Assembly (NCBI RefSeq): GCF_002968015.1
Contig: NZ_PUIP01000007.1
Location: forward strand, 62,001 to 126,000
Length of the DNA stretch: 64,000 bases
DNA from: Massilia phosphatilytica
GTDB lineage: Bacteria > Pseudomonadota > Gammaproteobacteria > Burkholderiales > Burkholderiaceae_D
Direction: 5' to 3'
The notes beneath the pieces are model-generated. The model was not told where the DNA came from, did no database searches, and saw only the letters and a list, made by a program, of their open reading frames with translations. Of the stretch, positions 17,072 to 25,652 are shown one piece after another (position 1 is the first letter of the stretch; each line of letters opens with the position of its first letter). Both the position numbers and the translations under genes were made by a program.

Positions 17072-18040
17072 TCAATGCGACAGTGCGCGCGCGTAGATCA
17101 CGGCGAACCACTGCTTCGGGTCCGTCCACACGCGGGTGGCCGCGAAGCCAGCCTGGGCCAGCAAGCCGACGGCGTCGCTCTGGCGGTATTTGTAGCTGTT
17201 CTCCGTGTGGATCCACTCGCCCGCCGCGAACCGGCGGCTGCCGCCGCGCCACGTCACCTGCTGCACGGTCTGCGCTTCCAGATGCATCTCGACGCGGCCC
17301 TGGGCCGGGTTATAGAAGCCGCGGTGGCGCCACTGGCGGATGTCGAAGTCGGCGCCCAGGAGGCGGTTCACGTGGCGCAGCACGTTGAGGTTGAACGCGG
17401 CCGTCACGCCCAGCGCATCGTCGTAGGCGGCGTCCAGCACGGCATGCTCCTTGGCCAGGTCGATGCCGATCAGGAGGCCGCCGTCACGCCCGCACTGCGC
17501 ATGCACGCGCTGCAGGAAATCGTGCGCCTCCTCGGGCGAGAAATTGCCGATCGACGAGCCGGGATAAAAGAACAGGCGGCGCTCCTCGCGCACGCTGTCG
17601 GGCAGTTCGAGGCTGCCGGAGAAATCCATGCCGAGCGGCCGCATCTCGATGTGGCGGAAGCGCTGGCGCAGGCGCTCGACGGCATCGCCCAGGAATTCGG
17701 CCGAGATGTCGACGGGGACGTACTGGCGCGGCTGCAGCAGCGGGAACAGGTTCGCCGCCTTGGCGCAATTGCCGGCGCCCAGGTCGATCAACGTGGCCCC
17801 CGCGCCGACCGTGCGCGCGATCTCGGCGCCGTGCAGATCGAAGATGCCGGCTTCCGTCCGCGTGGGATAGTACTCGGGCAATTCGCAAATCGCTTCGAAC
17901 AGCTTCGACCCCAACGGGTCGTACAGGAACTTCGGCGAGATCCAGGCCTGGCGGGCAGTCAGGCTTTCTGCCAGCTCGGCGGGTACGTGCAATCCATCGT
18001 TGTTTACTACGGGCACTGCGGGCGACGTGGTGTTCAGCAT
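17072..18040 (-). CDS. egtD: L-histidine N-alpha-methyltransferase EgtD
   Basis: 322 aa from ATG 18040 (MLNTTSPAVP), with AGGAC upstream; this equals the 321 aa of the mycobacterial enzyme. The SAM site is LIDLGAGNCAKAANLFPLL, preceded by SPKFLYDPLGSKLFEAICEL and EYYPTRTEAGI, and followed by FFYPGSSIGNFSPEEA. It trimethylates histidine to hercynine, the shared precursor for EgtB (sulfur) and SenA (selenium). It is first in a four-gene coupled operon. The longer open frame upstream runs into the repeat array at 18147-18350 and is not used. Confidence 0.92.
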   Translation of the reverse strand: MLNTTSPAVPVVNNDGLHVPAELAESLTARQAWISPKFLYDPLGSKLFEAICELPEYYPTRTEAGIFDLHGAEIARTVGAGATLIDLGAGNCAKAANLFPLLQPRQYVPVDISAEFLGDAVERLRQRFRHIEMRPLGMDFSGSLELPDSVREERRLFFYPGSSIGNFSPEEAHDFLQRVHAQCGRDGGLLIGIDLAKEHAVLDAAYDDALGVTAAFNLNVLRHVNRLLGADFDIRQWRHRGFYNPAQGRVEMHLEAQTVQQVTWRGGSRRFAAGEWIHTENSYKYRQSDAVGLLAQAGFAATRVWTDPKQWFAVIYARALSH

Positions 18041-18146
18041 CGGGTGTCCTCGGTGGTGCGGCCGCACCGTGCGGCCGGCTGGAATGTTGCCGTTCCGGCC
18101 ATGATACGCGATTCCGCGATTCCGCACGCACGGCGATACCCTGCAA

Positions 18147-18350
18147 GAATTCGGGGTCAGAGCACGTTTTTTAGCGAATTCGGGGTCAGAGCACGTTTTC
18201 GTTTGGCGCAAAGTATGGCCTTGGAACGGCACCGGCCGTCCCAACCGAGCTGTTTCGTGCATACGAAGACATCTCGTCTTCCGATGAACAATTTCTCAAA
18301 AACGTGCTCTGACCCCGAATCTGGCCCGAAATGTGCTCTGACCCCGAATT
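18147..18350. repeat. REP/MITE-like array, four copies of a 22-25 bp motif
   Basis: Core GAATTCGGGGTCAGAGCACG occurs directly at 18147-18171 and 18176-18199, each followed by TTTT, and inverted at 18298-18320 and 18329-18350. The two pairs face each other across about 98 bases, so the whole could fold into one long hairpin. No transposase or open frame lies inside. Similar GGGGTCAGAGC blocks are known to me as dispersed repeats of REP type. The array sits between the divergent egtD and ABC genes, in the 351-base gap 18041-18391. Confidence 0.8.
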
Positions 18351-18391
18351 GGGTGGCGTGCTAGAGTAGCGGTTTTGTCAATCGGCGCTCC

Positions 18392-19039
18392 ATGCTCGAA
18401 CTCGTCAATCTCAGCAAGTCGTATGGCGGCCGTACCGTGCTTGCGGCGCTGTCGCATCGGTTCGAACCCAGCGAGTTCGTCGCGATCATGGGCGAGTCGG
18501 GCGTCGGCAAGTCCACCCTGCTGAACCTGATCGCCGGGCTCGATGCACCGGATGGCGGCGAGGTCCGCGTGGATGGGACGCCGATGTCGGCGCTGGACGA
18601 CGATGCCGCCACCCGGCTGCGGCGCACGCGCATGGGGTTCATCTTCCAGGCGTTCCACGTGCTTCCGCACCTGACCCTGGTGCAGAACGTCGCGCTGCCA
18701 CTGCTGCTGAACGGCCGCCCCGATCCGGCCCGCGCCACGCAGATGCTGGACGCGGTCGGCCTCGGTGGGCGCGGTGCCGATTTCCCGCGCCAGTTGTCCG
18801 GCGGCGAGCTGCAGCGGGTCGCCATCGCGCGCGCACTCGTGCATCGCCCCGCCCTGCTGCTGGCGGACGAGCCCACCGGCAACCTCGACCCCGAAACGGC
18901 CGACGGCATCCTGCACCTGCTGCGCACCGAGATCAAGTCCAGCGGCGCGGGCGCCATCATGGTCACGCACTCCCACGCGGCGGCCGCGCTGGCCGACCGG
19001 ACGTTCGTATTGACGCGTTCCGGTTTGAAATTAGCGTAA
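18392..19039 (+). CDS. ABC transporter ATP-binding protein (LolD/MacB-like), orphan
   Basis: 215 aa, a complete nucleotide-binding domain: Walker A GESGVGKST (about 35-43), Q-loop FIFQAFHVLPHLT, signature LSGGELQRVAIARAL, Walker B LLLADEPTGNLD and switch histidine in VTHSHAAA. LSGGELQR and ADEPTGNLD are typical of the LolD/MacB/FtsE group that powers lipoprotein release or extrusion. No permease or other ABC subunit is adjacent, which is odd for this group. No clear ribosome site precedes the ATG. Its partner may be encoded elsewhere. Confidence 0.88.
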   Translation: MLELVNLSKSYGGRTVLAALSHRFEPSEFVAIMGESGVGKSTLLNLIAGLDAPDGGEVRVDGTPMSALDDDAATRLRRTRMGFIFQAFHVLPHLTLVQNVALPLLLNGRPDPARATQMLDAVGLGGRGADFPRQLSGGELQRVAIARALVHRPALLLADEPTGNLDPETADGILHLLRTEIKSSGAGAIMVTHSHAAAALADRTFVLTRSGLKLA

Positions 19040-19258
19040 GTTCCTGCAAGAAAGACGCGTGTTATGGCGTTTTAGTCATGAACAGTGCGGCGTAATTGTC
19101 AACTCCGTAGTAGCATTCCAACAAACCCACCAGGCATAAGTGATCAACGAATACGGTCGGGCTGGATTTCGTTCGGGCGGGGAATAAACCGGACGGAGCC
19201 TGCAACTCTCCAAAACAGTCGATCTGTCTTGAACATATTTCCCAATGCGGAGGAGTTC

Positions 19259-19570
19259 ATGAGCGTACGGCAGAAAAAACAGGAGTTGCTCGAGGCGATG
19301 CACCGCGCCCGGGCCATGGAGCCGTCGAGTTTTGTTCCGAACAAATTACTCGACACTTTGATTCAACGTATGCAGTTGAAGAACGACGCGGAACTATGCC
19401 GCGTCCTGGAGGTACAGCCGCCCATCATCAGCAAGATCCGGCATCGCAAGCTGAACGTCGGCGCCACGATCCTGCTGCGGATGCACGAGAAGTCGAATAT
19501 CCCGATCCGCGAACTGAAGGAATTGACGGCGGAAGCGCGCACGGAGCCGACGCCGCCGACCCATCACTGA
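19259..19570 (+). CDS. Small helix-turn-helix-like protein
   Basis: 103 aa from ATG 19259, set by a strong GGAGGAG with a four-base spacer; the frame is open further upstream without a ribosome site. The centre (about 40-85) reads LKNDAELCRVLEVQPPIISK then a basic IRHRKLNVGATILLRMHEKS. That pattern resembles a Cro/C1-type DNA-binding unit in which the second helix contacts DNA. The N-terminus is a charged helix. It is not a family I can name. The 219-base gap upstream (19040-19258) holds no other feature I can support. Confidence 0.7.
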   Translation: MSVRQKKQELLEAMHRARAMEPSSFVPNKLLDTLIQRMQLKNDAELCRVLEVQPPIISKIRHRKLNVGATILLRMHEKSNIPIRELKELTAEARTEPTPPTHH

Positions 19571-19577
19571 ACGCGTC

Positions 19578-20045
19578 TCACTCGCCGGGCGGGCGACCGG
19601 TCTTGAGCTGGGGCAGGCTGTCGAGCACGGCGCGCAGCGACGCCGTGTCGAGCTGGCCGAGCAGGGCCACGCCGATGCGCAGCAGCTCGCTCTTCTTGAC
19701 TTCGAAGCCGGCCTTCAGGCAAGCCTGCTTGACGGTGGCAAGCACGGCATATTCCTGTTCGGGCATGGTGAAGCTGTCGCGCACGAGGTGCGGCCGCGCG
19801 CGTGCGGCCACGGGTGCCGCGATGGGCGCCGACCTCGCACGTGTGGATTTCACCGGCACCGCGATGGCGCGTGCCGCCTGCCGGGCCACCTTCGCCGGCG
19901 TGGGCGCGGCCTTCGCGCGCGCGGTTTTGGCCGGCGCGGCAGCCGTCTTCTTCACCGCCGCCACTTTCCTGGCCGGCGCGGGTTTCGGCGCCGCCTTCCT
20001 GACTACCGTCTTCGCGGTCGCTTTCGCCGCCGTCGTCCTCGCCAT
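19578..20045 (-). CDS. Histone-H1-like protein with conserved C-terminal domain
   Basis: 155 aa from ATG 20045, preceded by GGAGGT. Residues 1 to about 85 are low-complexity Lys/Ala/Pro, with repeated KTA, KAAP and PAKVA units like bacterial H1-type or AlgP-like DNA-binding tails. Residues about 88-155 form a distinct folded part, DSFTMPEQEYAVLATVKQAC through KSELLRIGVALLGQLDTASL, and the protein ends acidic. The tail probably binds nucleic acid or polyphosphate; the role of the folded part is unknown. An AT-rich palindrome lies 20 bases before the start. Confidence 0.75.
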   Translation of the reverse strand: MARTTAAKATAKTVVRKAAPKPAPARKVAAVKKTAAAPAKTARAKAAPTPAKVARQAARAIAVPVKSTRARSAPIAAPVAARARPHLVRDSFTMPEQEYAVLATVKQACLKAGFEVKKSELLRIGVALLGQLDTASLRAVLDSLPQLKTGRPPGE

Positions 20046-20067
20046 CGGGACCTCCTTCTTCAAACAA

Positions 20068-20091
20068 GCCAAACAATATATATCATTTGGC
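20068..20091 (-). promoter_or_regulatory. AT-rich palindrome before the histone-like gene
   Basis: GCCAAA (20068-20073) and TTTGGC (20086-20091) are inverted around a 12-base AT-rich core that contains TATATATT on the minus strand, a possible -10 region. It may be an operator overlapping the promoter of the gene at 19578-20045. Confidence 0.4.
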
Positions 20092-20105
20092 CTCTCCCTG
20101 GAAGG

Positions 20106-21245
20106 TCAGGCGTCGGGATCCGTGTCGCGGAACTCGGCGGCGATGGCGGCGAACTCGCCTTCGATCTCGAAGAACGCATCCAGCACGTCCGGATCGAAAT
20201 GCGTGCCGCGGCCCTTGCGCATCACATCCAGCGCCTGCTGGTGCGTGAACGCGGGCTTGTACACGCGGCGCGAGATCAGCGCGTCGTACACGTCGGCCAC
20301 GGCCATCAGCCGGGCCGACAACGGGATCTGCTCGCCCGCCAGGCGGTCCGGATAGCCGGAGCCGTCCCACTTTTCCTGGTGCGAGTGGGCGATCTCGCGC
20401 GCGAACATCAGGAAGCCGTTGGTGCCGCCGATGTGCTTCTCGACGAGCATGATCGTGTCGCGCCCGTACACGGCGTGCAGCTTCATGACCTCGAATTCCT
20501 CGCGGTCGAGCATGCCGGGTTTCAACAGGATGCGGTCGGGGATGCCCACCTTGCCGATGTCGTGCAGCGGCACCGAGCGGTACAGGAGCTCGATGTTCTC
20601 GTCGGTGAGGTCCGCCGCGAAACGGGGGTGGCGCTGCAGGTGCCGCGCCAGCGCGCGCACGTAGTGCTGGGTGCGGCGGATGTGATGGTCGCCCTTCGTG
20701 ACGGCCGCGTTGTCGCGCGTCTCGGCCAGCGTCCCCATCGCCATGATGATCGCTTCCTGCATCAGCGCCAGCTGCGCCGTGCGGTCCTGCACGAGTTTTT
20801 CCAGGTTCTCGTTATGCGCCTGCAGCTGGCGCCGGGCGTCGAGGAGGGTCAGTTGCGTGGCCACGCGGGCGAACAGGATCGGGGGGCTGATCGGCTTGGC
20901 GATGTAGTCGACGGCGCCCAGCGACAGTCCCATCGCCTCGTCCTCGACCTGGTTCTTCGCGGTCAGGAAGATCACGGGGATGTCCGCCGTGACGGGGTTC
21001 GCCTTCAGCTGGCGGCACGTCTCGTAGCCGTCCAGGCCGGGCATCATCACGTCGAGCAGGATCAGGTCCAGGCCGGGCGTGGACTGCGCGATCTGCAGCG
21101 CCAGGCTGCCGTTGTTGGCGACCTTCGTGTTGTAGCGGTCCTTGAGCAGGCGCGACAACAGCATGATGTTGTCGGGCGTGTCGTCGACGATCAGGATCGT
21201 CGGCTTGTCCTTGTTGCCGGGGTATCCGGTGGCTGCAATATTCAT
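20106..21245 (-). CDS. Response regulator with HD-GYP c-di-GMP phosphodiesterase domain (RpfG type)
   Basis: 379 aa. The receiver (about 15-130) has the acidic pair D21/D22, phospho-acceptor D65 in LILLDVMMPG, and Lys in YIAKPISP. A helical linker follows, then an HD-GYP domain (about 165-365) with VPLHDIGKVGIPD (HD) and HQEKWDGSGYPD (GYP) intact. It likely degrades cyclic di-GMP when phosphorylated. The start overlaps the stop of the hybrid kinase by one base (TGATG), so kinase and regulator form one signalling unit. Confidence 0.92.
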   Translation of the reverse strand: MNIAATGYPGNKDKPTILIVDDTPDNIMLLSRLLKDRYNTKVANNGSLALQIAQSTPGLDLILLDVMMPGLDGYETCRQLKANPVTADIPVIFLTAKNQVEDEAMGLSLGAVDYIAKPISPPILFARVATQLTLLDARRQLQAHNENLEKLVQDRTAQLALMQEAIIMAMGTLAETRDNAAVTKGDHHIRRTQHYVRALARHLQRHPRFAADLTDENIELLYRSVPLHDIGKVGIPDRILLKPGMLDREEFEVMKLHAVYGRDTIMLVEKHIGGTNGFLMFAREIAHSHQEKWDGSGYPDRLAGEQIPLSARLMAVADVYDALISRRVYKPAFTHQQALDVMRKGRGTHFDPDVLDAFFEIEGEFAAIAAEFRDTDPDA

Positions 21246-24200
21246 CAGGTTTCCGCGGTATCGGGGCGGGTTGCGGCGGCCGCCTTCGGCAACTGCTGGC
21301 GCGCCTCTTCGAATTCGTAACGGGACAGGTGCTGCTCCAGCCGGGCCATGTGCTCGGCGTCGAGCACGCCGGCCAGGCGCGCGCGCACCGTCTCGAAGTA
21401 GTCAATGGCGTCGCCCGAGTACTCGGCCAGCAGCTGGTCGAGCTGGACGATGGCGTCCGCCGCGGCATCGTCCGCATCCGCGGACAGCGACGGCGGCGCG
21501 GGGGGCGCGGGCGGCAGCGGCGCGATGGCGGCGCGGGCGAAGTAGCGGTCGAGCGACTCCATGGTCGCATCGACGGCCGCTTCCAGCGCACGCACGCCGG
21601 CCGCGAGACGGCCGCGGTCCGGCGCCACCAAGCCCAGGCCCTCTTCCACCGACTGCGCCAGCGTCTGCAGCTCGCGTGCGCCGATGTTGCCGGCCACGCC
21701 GCGCAGGGTGTGCGCCCGCGCGGCCGCCTGGTGCACACGGTGCGCCTGGTAGTCGGCCCGGATCTGCGCGCCGGCGTCACGCTGGGTGGCGCGGAAGCGG
21801 TCCAGCAGCTGCACGTACAGCGCGACGTTGCCGGCCACGTGGCGCAGGCCGTACGCGGAATCGATGCCGGACACGGTCGACAGGCCCGGCAGCGAGGGGC
21901 CGTCGGAAACGACGACGCCACCTTGCGTCAGCGGCGGCGGCACGGCCTGGCCGATCCAGCGCGCCAGGGTGGCGTACAGCTTCTCCGGCTCGACGGGCTT
22001 GGTGATGTAGTCCTGCATGCCCTCGCGCAGGCAGCGTTCACGGATCTCGGCCAGCGCGTGCGCCGTCATGGCGACGATCGGCAGCTTGTCGAAGCGCGCA
22101 TCCTTGCGCAGTTCGACGGTGGCCGCGTGGCCGTCCAGCTGCGGCATTTCCAGGTCCATCAGCACGAGGTCGTAGGCTTGCGGGCCGCCGTCGTACAGCA
22201 TGTCCAGCGCCTCGTTGCCGGTGGCGGCGACGTCCACGGCGATATTCTGCGCCTGCAGCAGTTCCAGCGCGATTTCCTGGTTGACCAGGTTGTCCTCGAC
22301 GAGCAGCACGCGCGCCGCGTGGTCGCCCGACGCTTCGCTCCGGCTGCGCGCGTTCGGCGCGCGCGGTGGCGCGAACAGGGCGACGAGCGTGTCGACGAGG
22401 GCCGACTGGCCGATCGGCTTGCACAGGAAGCCGCGGATGCCTGCGGCCTCGGCTTCCTTCTGCACTTCCTCGCGCCCGAACGCCGTCACGAGCACGGTCG
22501 ACGGCGGCTGGCGCAGCGCCGGATTGCCGGCGATGCGGCGCGCCAGTTCGATGCCGTTCATGCCGGGCATCTGCCAGTCCGTCAGCACGACACGGTACGG
22601 ATCGCCCGCCGCGTCGGCCGCGAGCAGCGCGCTTTCGGCCTCGGCGCCGCTGGCGGCGAGATCCACGCGCAGCGGCAGCGTCTGCAGCGCCTCGCTCATG
22701 ATCTCGCGCGCGACGTCGCTGTCGTCGACGAGCAGCAGGCGCGCGCCGTCCAGTTCCGGCGGCGCGACGGCCACGCGTTCCGGCTCGCCGGACAGCGGGA
22801 AGTCGAGGTCGAAGTGGAACGTCGAGCCCTTGCCCGGGCTGCTCTCGACGGCGATGCGCCCGCCCATCAGGCCCACGAGCTGCTGCGAGATCGACAGGCC
22901 CAGGCCCGTGCCGCCGTATTCGCGCGTCGTGCTGCCGTTGGCCTGGCTGAACGCGCGGAACAGCTTGGCCTGCTGCTGTTCGCTCATGCCGATGCCCGTG
23001 TCGCGCACGGCGAAGCGCAGGGTCGCATAACCCTCGCGGAAGCGGTCCGCGGCCGGGTCGTCGCGGCGCATGCACGACAATTCCAGCTCGCCCGCCGGCG
23101 TGAATTTCACCGCGTTGTTGACGAGGTTGATGAGGACCTGGCCCAGGCGCAACGGGTCGCCCACGAGCATGCGCGGGATCGCGTGCGGCACGTGGAACAG
23201 GTACTCCAGGTGCTTGTCGGCCGCCTTCTGGCTCGTCACGCTGGCCACGTTCGCGAGCACGTCGTCCAGGCAGAACGGGATGTGCTCGACGTCCAGCTTG
23301 CCCGCCTCGATCTTGGAAAAGTCGAGGATGTCGTTGATGATCCCGAGCAGCGACAGCGCGGCGCGGTGGATCTTGCCGACGTAATCCTGCTGCTTGGGCG
23401 AGAGCTCGGTGCGCAGCGCCAGATAGGCCATGCCGATGATCGCGCTCATCGGCGTGCGGATCTCGTGGCTCATGTTGGCGAGGAATTCGGACTTGGCGAC
23501 GTTCGCCGCCTCCGCGCGCACGTTGGCCGCGACGAGCGATTGCTCGCGCTCGCGCCGCTCCGAGATGTCGCGGATGAACGAGCAGAATTCGTAGTCGTCG
23601 CTCGTGGCCAGCTGCACGCGCGTGATGGCCAGCTCGATCGGAAACTCCACGCCGTCGCGGCGCAGCGCATACGTTTCGATGCGGCTGTCCAGCACGCCGC
23701 CCACGCCGCTCCGCTCGAAGCGCGCGAGGCCGTTGCGGTGCGCGACGCGGTGGCGCTCCGGCACGATGCATTCGGAGAGGTCGCGGCCCAGCACCTCGTC
23801 GCCCTTCCAGCCGAAGATCTTTTCCGCCTGCGCGTTCCAGCCGACGATGCGGCCCTGGCGGTCCATGCGCACGACGGCGTCGAGCGCCGTGTCCACAATC
23901 GCCTGCAGCTTCGCCTGGCTGCCCTGCGCCATGCGCATGGACTCCAGCAGCTCGCGCGTGCGCGCGGCGATCTTTTGTTCGAGGTCTTCGTTCAGGTCGC
24001 GCAGCTGTTGCTCGATCACGCTCTTTTCGCGCAACAGGCCGTTCGTCACCTGCTCCGCGCGCCGCAGCCGGTTCAAGGTATCGCGGAAGCTGCGCACGGC
24101 CGACGACAGCCGGCCGATCTGGTCGCGCCGGCCGATGCCGGACAAATGGATGTCGGTCTCGCCGCGCGCCAGCTTTTCCAGCGCTTCCTGGATGTCGGCG

Positions 24201-24760
24201 AACGGCTGCGTCACGCGGCGGCCGATCAGCAGCACGCACATGGTGATGGTCAGGGTGAGGATCAGGTTGCCCAGCACGGTCTGGATGATCTGGCGGCGCA
24301 GGTCGGCGTCGATCTGGCGGCGCGAGATCGCCAGGTCGATCGAGCCGACCACGTATTCGCGGTTGCCGTCGTGGTACACGACTTTCTGCTGGACGCGCTC
24401 GGCGCCCTCCTCGTCCGCGCCGGACCCGAGCGATGCGAGCACCGTGCCGTTCGGCGCCAGCACGCGCAGCATGATCACTTCCGGCGTGCCGCCGAGCGCA
24501 TCGACGACCGACGACACGGCCGCGCTGTTGATGTCGAACAGCGGCCGCGCCAGCGCATGCGACACCACCGTCGCCTGGCGCTCGACCCGTTCCCCCAGCC
24601 GCGCGCTCGCTTCGCGGTGCAGCGAATGCATGACCCAGGTCGTGTACGCGGTTGTCGACAGCGCCACCGCCAGCACGATGCCGGCGCCGAGCCGGAACAC
24701 GATGTTCTGGCGCCAGCTGTCGACGAGGCCCCGTACCAGGCTCCGCGCCCGGCGCGGCAT
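21245..24760 (-). CDS. Hybrid sensor histidine kinase (PAS, HisKA, HATPase, two receivers, Hpt)
   Basis: 1171 aa. Membrane segments at about 19-41 and 160-182 bound a periplasmic sensor; HAMP at about 180-235 and a coiled coil follow. PAS spans about 283-400. HisKA has phospho-His H432 in NMSHEIRTPM, and the ATPase (about 530-655) has LVNNAVKF, DTGIGM and GGTGLGLSI. Two receivers follow (VLTDWQMPGMNG and VLMDLEMPQLDG), then an Hpt domain with RAHTLRGVAGNIG. This is a BarA-like phosphorelay. The upstream gene encodes a binding protein 16 bases away, and the downstream gene its HD-GYP regulator. Confidence 0.92.
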   Translation of the reverse strand: MPRRARSLVRGLVDSWRQNIVFRLGAGIVLAVALSTTAYTTWVMHSLHREASARLGERVERQATVVSHALARPLFDINSAAVSSVVDALGGTPEVIMLRVLAPNGTVLASLGSGADEEGAERVQQKVVYHDGNREYVVGSIDLAISRRQIDADLRRQIIQTVLGNLILTLTITMCVLLIGRRVTQPFADIQEALEKLARGETDIHLSGIGRRDQIGRLSSAVRSFRDTLNRLRRAEQVTNGLLREKSVIEQQLRDLNEDLEQKIAARTRELLESMRMAQGSQAKLQAIVDTALDAVVRMDRQGRIVGWNAQAEKIFGWKGDEVLGRDLSECIVPERHRVAHRNGLARFERSGVGGVLDSRIETYALRRDGVEFPIELAITRVQLATSDDYEFCSFIRDISERREREQSLVAANVRAEAANVAKSEFLANMSHEIRTPMSAIIGMAYLALRTELSPKQQDYVGKIHRAALSLLGIINDILDFSKIEAGKLDVEHIPFCLDDVLANVASVTSQKAADKHLEYLFHVPHAIPRMLVGDPLRLGQVLINLVNNAVKFTPAGELELSCMRRDDPAADRFREGYATLRFAVRDTGIGMSEQQQAKLFRAFSQANGSTTREYGGTGLGLSISQQLVGLMGGRIAVESSPGKGSTFHFDLDFPLSGEPERVAVAPPELDGARLLLVDDSDVAREIMSEALQTLPLRVDLAASGAEAESALLAADAAGDPYRVVLTDWQMPGMNGIELARRIAGNPALRQPPSTVLVTAFGREEVQKEAEAAGIRGFLCKPIGQSALVDTLVALFAPPRAPNARSRSEASGDHAARVLLVEDNLVNQEIALELLQAQNIAVDVAATGNEALDMLYDGGPQAYDLVLMDLEMPQLDGHAATVELRKDARFDKLPIVAMTAHALAEIRERCLREGMQDYITKPVEPEKLYATLARWIGQAVPPPLTQGGVVVSDGPSLPGLSTVSGIDSAYGLRHVAGNVALYVQLLDRFRATQRDAGAQIRADYQAHRVHQAAARAHTLRGVAGNIGARELQTLAQSVEEGLGLVAPDRGRLAAGVRALEAAVDATMESLDRYFARAAIAPLPPAPPAPPSLSADADDAAADAIVQLDQLLAEYSGDAIDYFETVRARLAGVLDAEHMARLEQHLSRYEFEEARQQLPKAAAATRPDTAET

Positions 24761-24776
24761 GGAGGATGGCAGCGAA

Positions 24777-25568
24777 TTAATGGCCGCCTCCCGGATGGCC
24801 GGTCAGATCGCGTTCGCGGCGGCGGTAGGCGGGGCTCGACCGCACCTCCTCGATCGCCTTCCAGATGCGTTCCGCGAGCGCCGGCTGCTGCGCGACGAAC
24901 GCGTGCGACAGCAACAGGTAATACGGCTTTTCGATCAGCGGCACGGGCAGCACTTCGATCTGCTTGCCGTAGGGCGAGCGCATCAGCCGCACCGCGTCGC
25001 CGCCGCCGAGGGCCGCTGCCACGAGGCGTCCGGCCAGCATCTTCTGCACCAGCTCGTCGGCCTGCTGGCTGCCCTCGTCCACGGCCACGTTCTGGGCGCG
25101 CAGGAAGTCGCCGACGGAGTAGCCGAGCTGGATGCCGATGCGGCCGTCGAGATTGGTGAAACGCTTGCCGTCCCAGTCGACCTTGCCGCCCTTGCGCCGG
25201 ACGAGGACGTAGCGGTCGACGTGCATGCGCCGGGCCGGATCGGCCTGGCCGTCATCGCCCTTCACACCGGGATACGCGCCGAGCGCCAGGCGCTCGCGGC
25301 TGAAGCTGACGGCGAACGCGCCGTTGACCTGGTTCGCCTTGACCTGCGCGAGGCAGCGCTTCCACGGCATGCTCTGGTAATCGAGCGTGAGCCCGAGGCG
25401 CCGCGCCACTTCGGCCAGCAGCTCGAAGTTCAGGCCGCCGCCGTCCAGCGTGCGCCACGGCAGCACTTCCTGGCGTTCGAAGCACAGGGACACCGTGCCC
25501 GCCGCGAACGACGGCGCGCCGGCGAGAACACAGCAGGCGATCAATCCGTGGCGAAGGAAGCGCAGCAT
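24777..25568 (-). CDS. Periplasmic amino-acid-type solute-binding protein
   Basis: 263 aa from ATG 25568 (MLRFLRHGLIACCVLAGAPS), which gives a proper signal peptide cleaved after FAA; the frame is open for 23 more codons that do not look exported. The mature part is a type-3 extracellular solute-binding domain: LCFERQEVLPWRTLDGGGLN, LNFELLAEVARRLGLTLDYQ and the hinge IGIQLGYSVGDFL. No ABC permease is nearby. Placed first in an operon with a hybrid kinase, it more likely presents a ligand to the kinase's periplasmic sensor than feeds a transporter. The ligand is unknown. Confidence 0.82.
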   Translation of the reverse strand: MLRFLRHGLIACCVLAGAPSFAAGTVSLCFERQEVLPWRTLDGGGLNFELLAEVARRLGLTLDYQSMPWKRCLAQVKANQVNGAFAVSFSRERLALGAYPGVKGDDGQADPARRMHVDRYVLVRRKGGKVDWDGKRFTNLDGRIGIQLGYSVGDFLRAQNVAVDEGSQQADELVQKMLAGRLVAAALGGGDAVRLMRSPYGKQIEVLPVPLIEKPYYLLLSHAFVAQQPALAERIWKAIEEVRSSPAYRRRERDLTGHPGGGH

Positions 25569-25652
25569 GGCTAAGGTATGGCGGCAACGGCAATAATGAT
25601 TAAAAACAGACAACAGTATGCCAGACCTTGCCGACAAAACCTACCTGGGCCG

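Noticed and set aside
18147..18350. CRISPR array
   Set aside because: Copies are in both orientations, only four, and not regularly spaced; no cas genes are present. No CRISPR was found elsewhere in the window.
21329..25159. A 1276-codon open frame on the plus strand opposite the hybrid kinase
   Set aside because: It is a shadow frame caused by high GC at third positions; its translation is Arg/His/Val-rich with no domain, and the opposite strand has complete kinase motifs.
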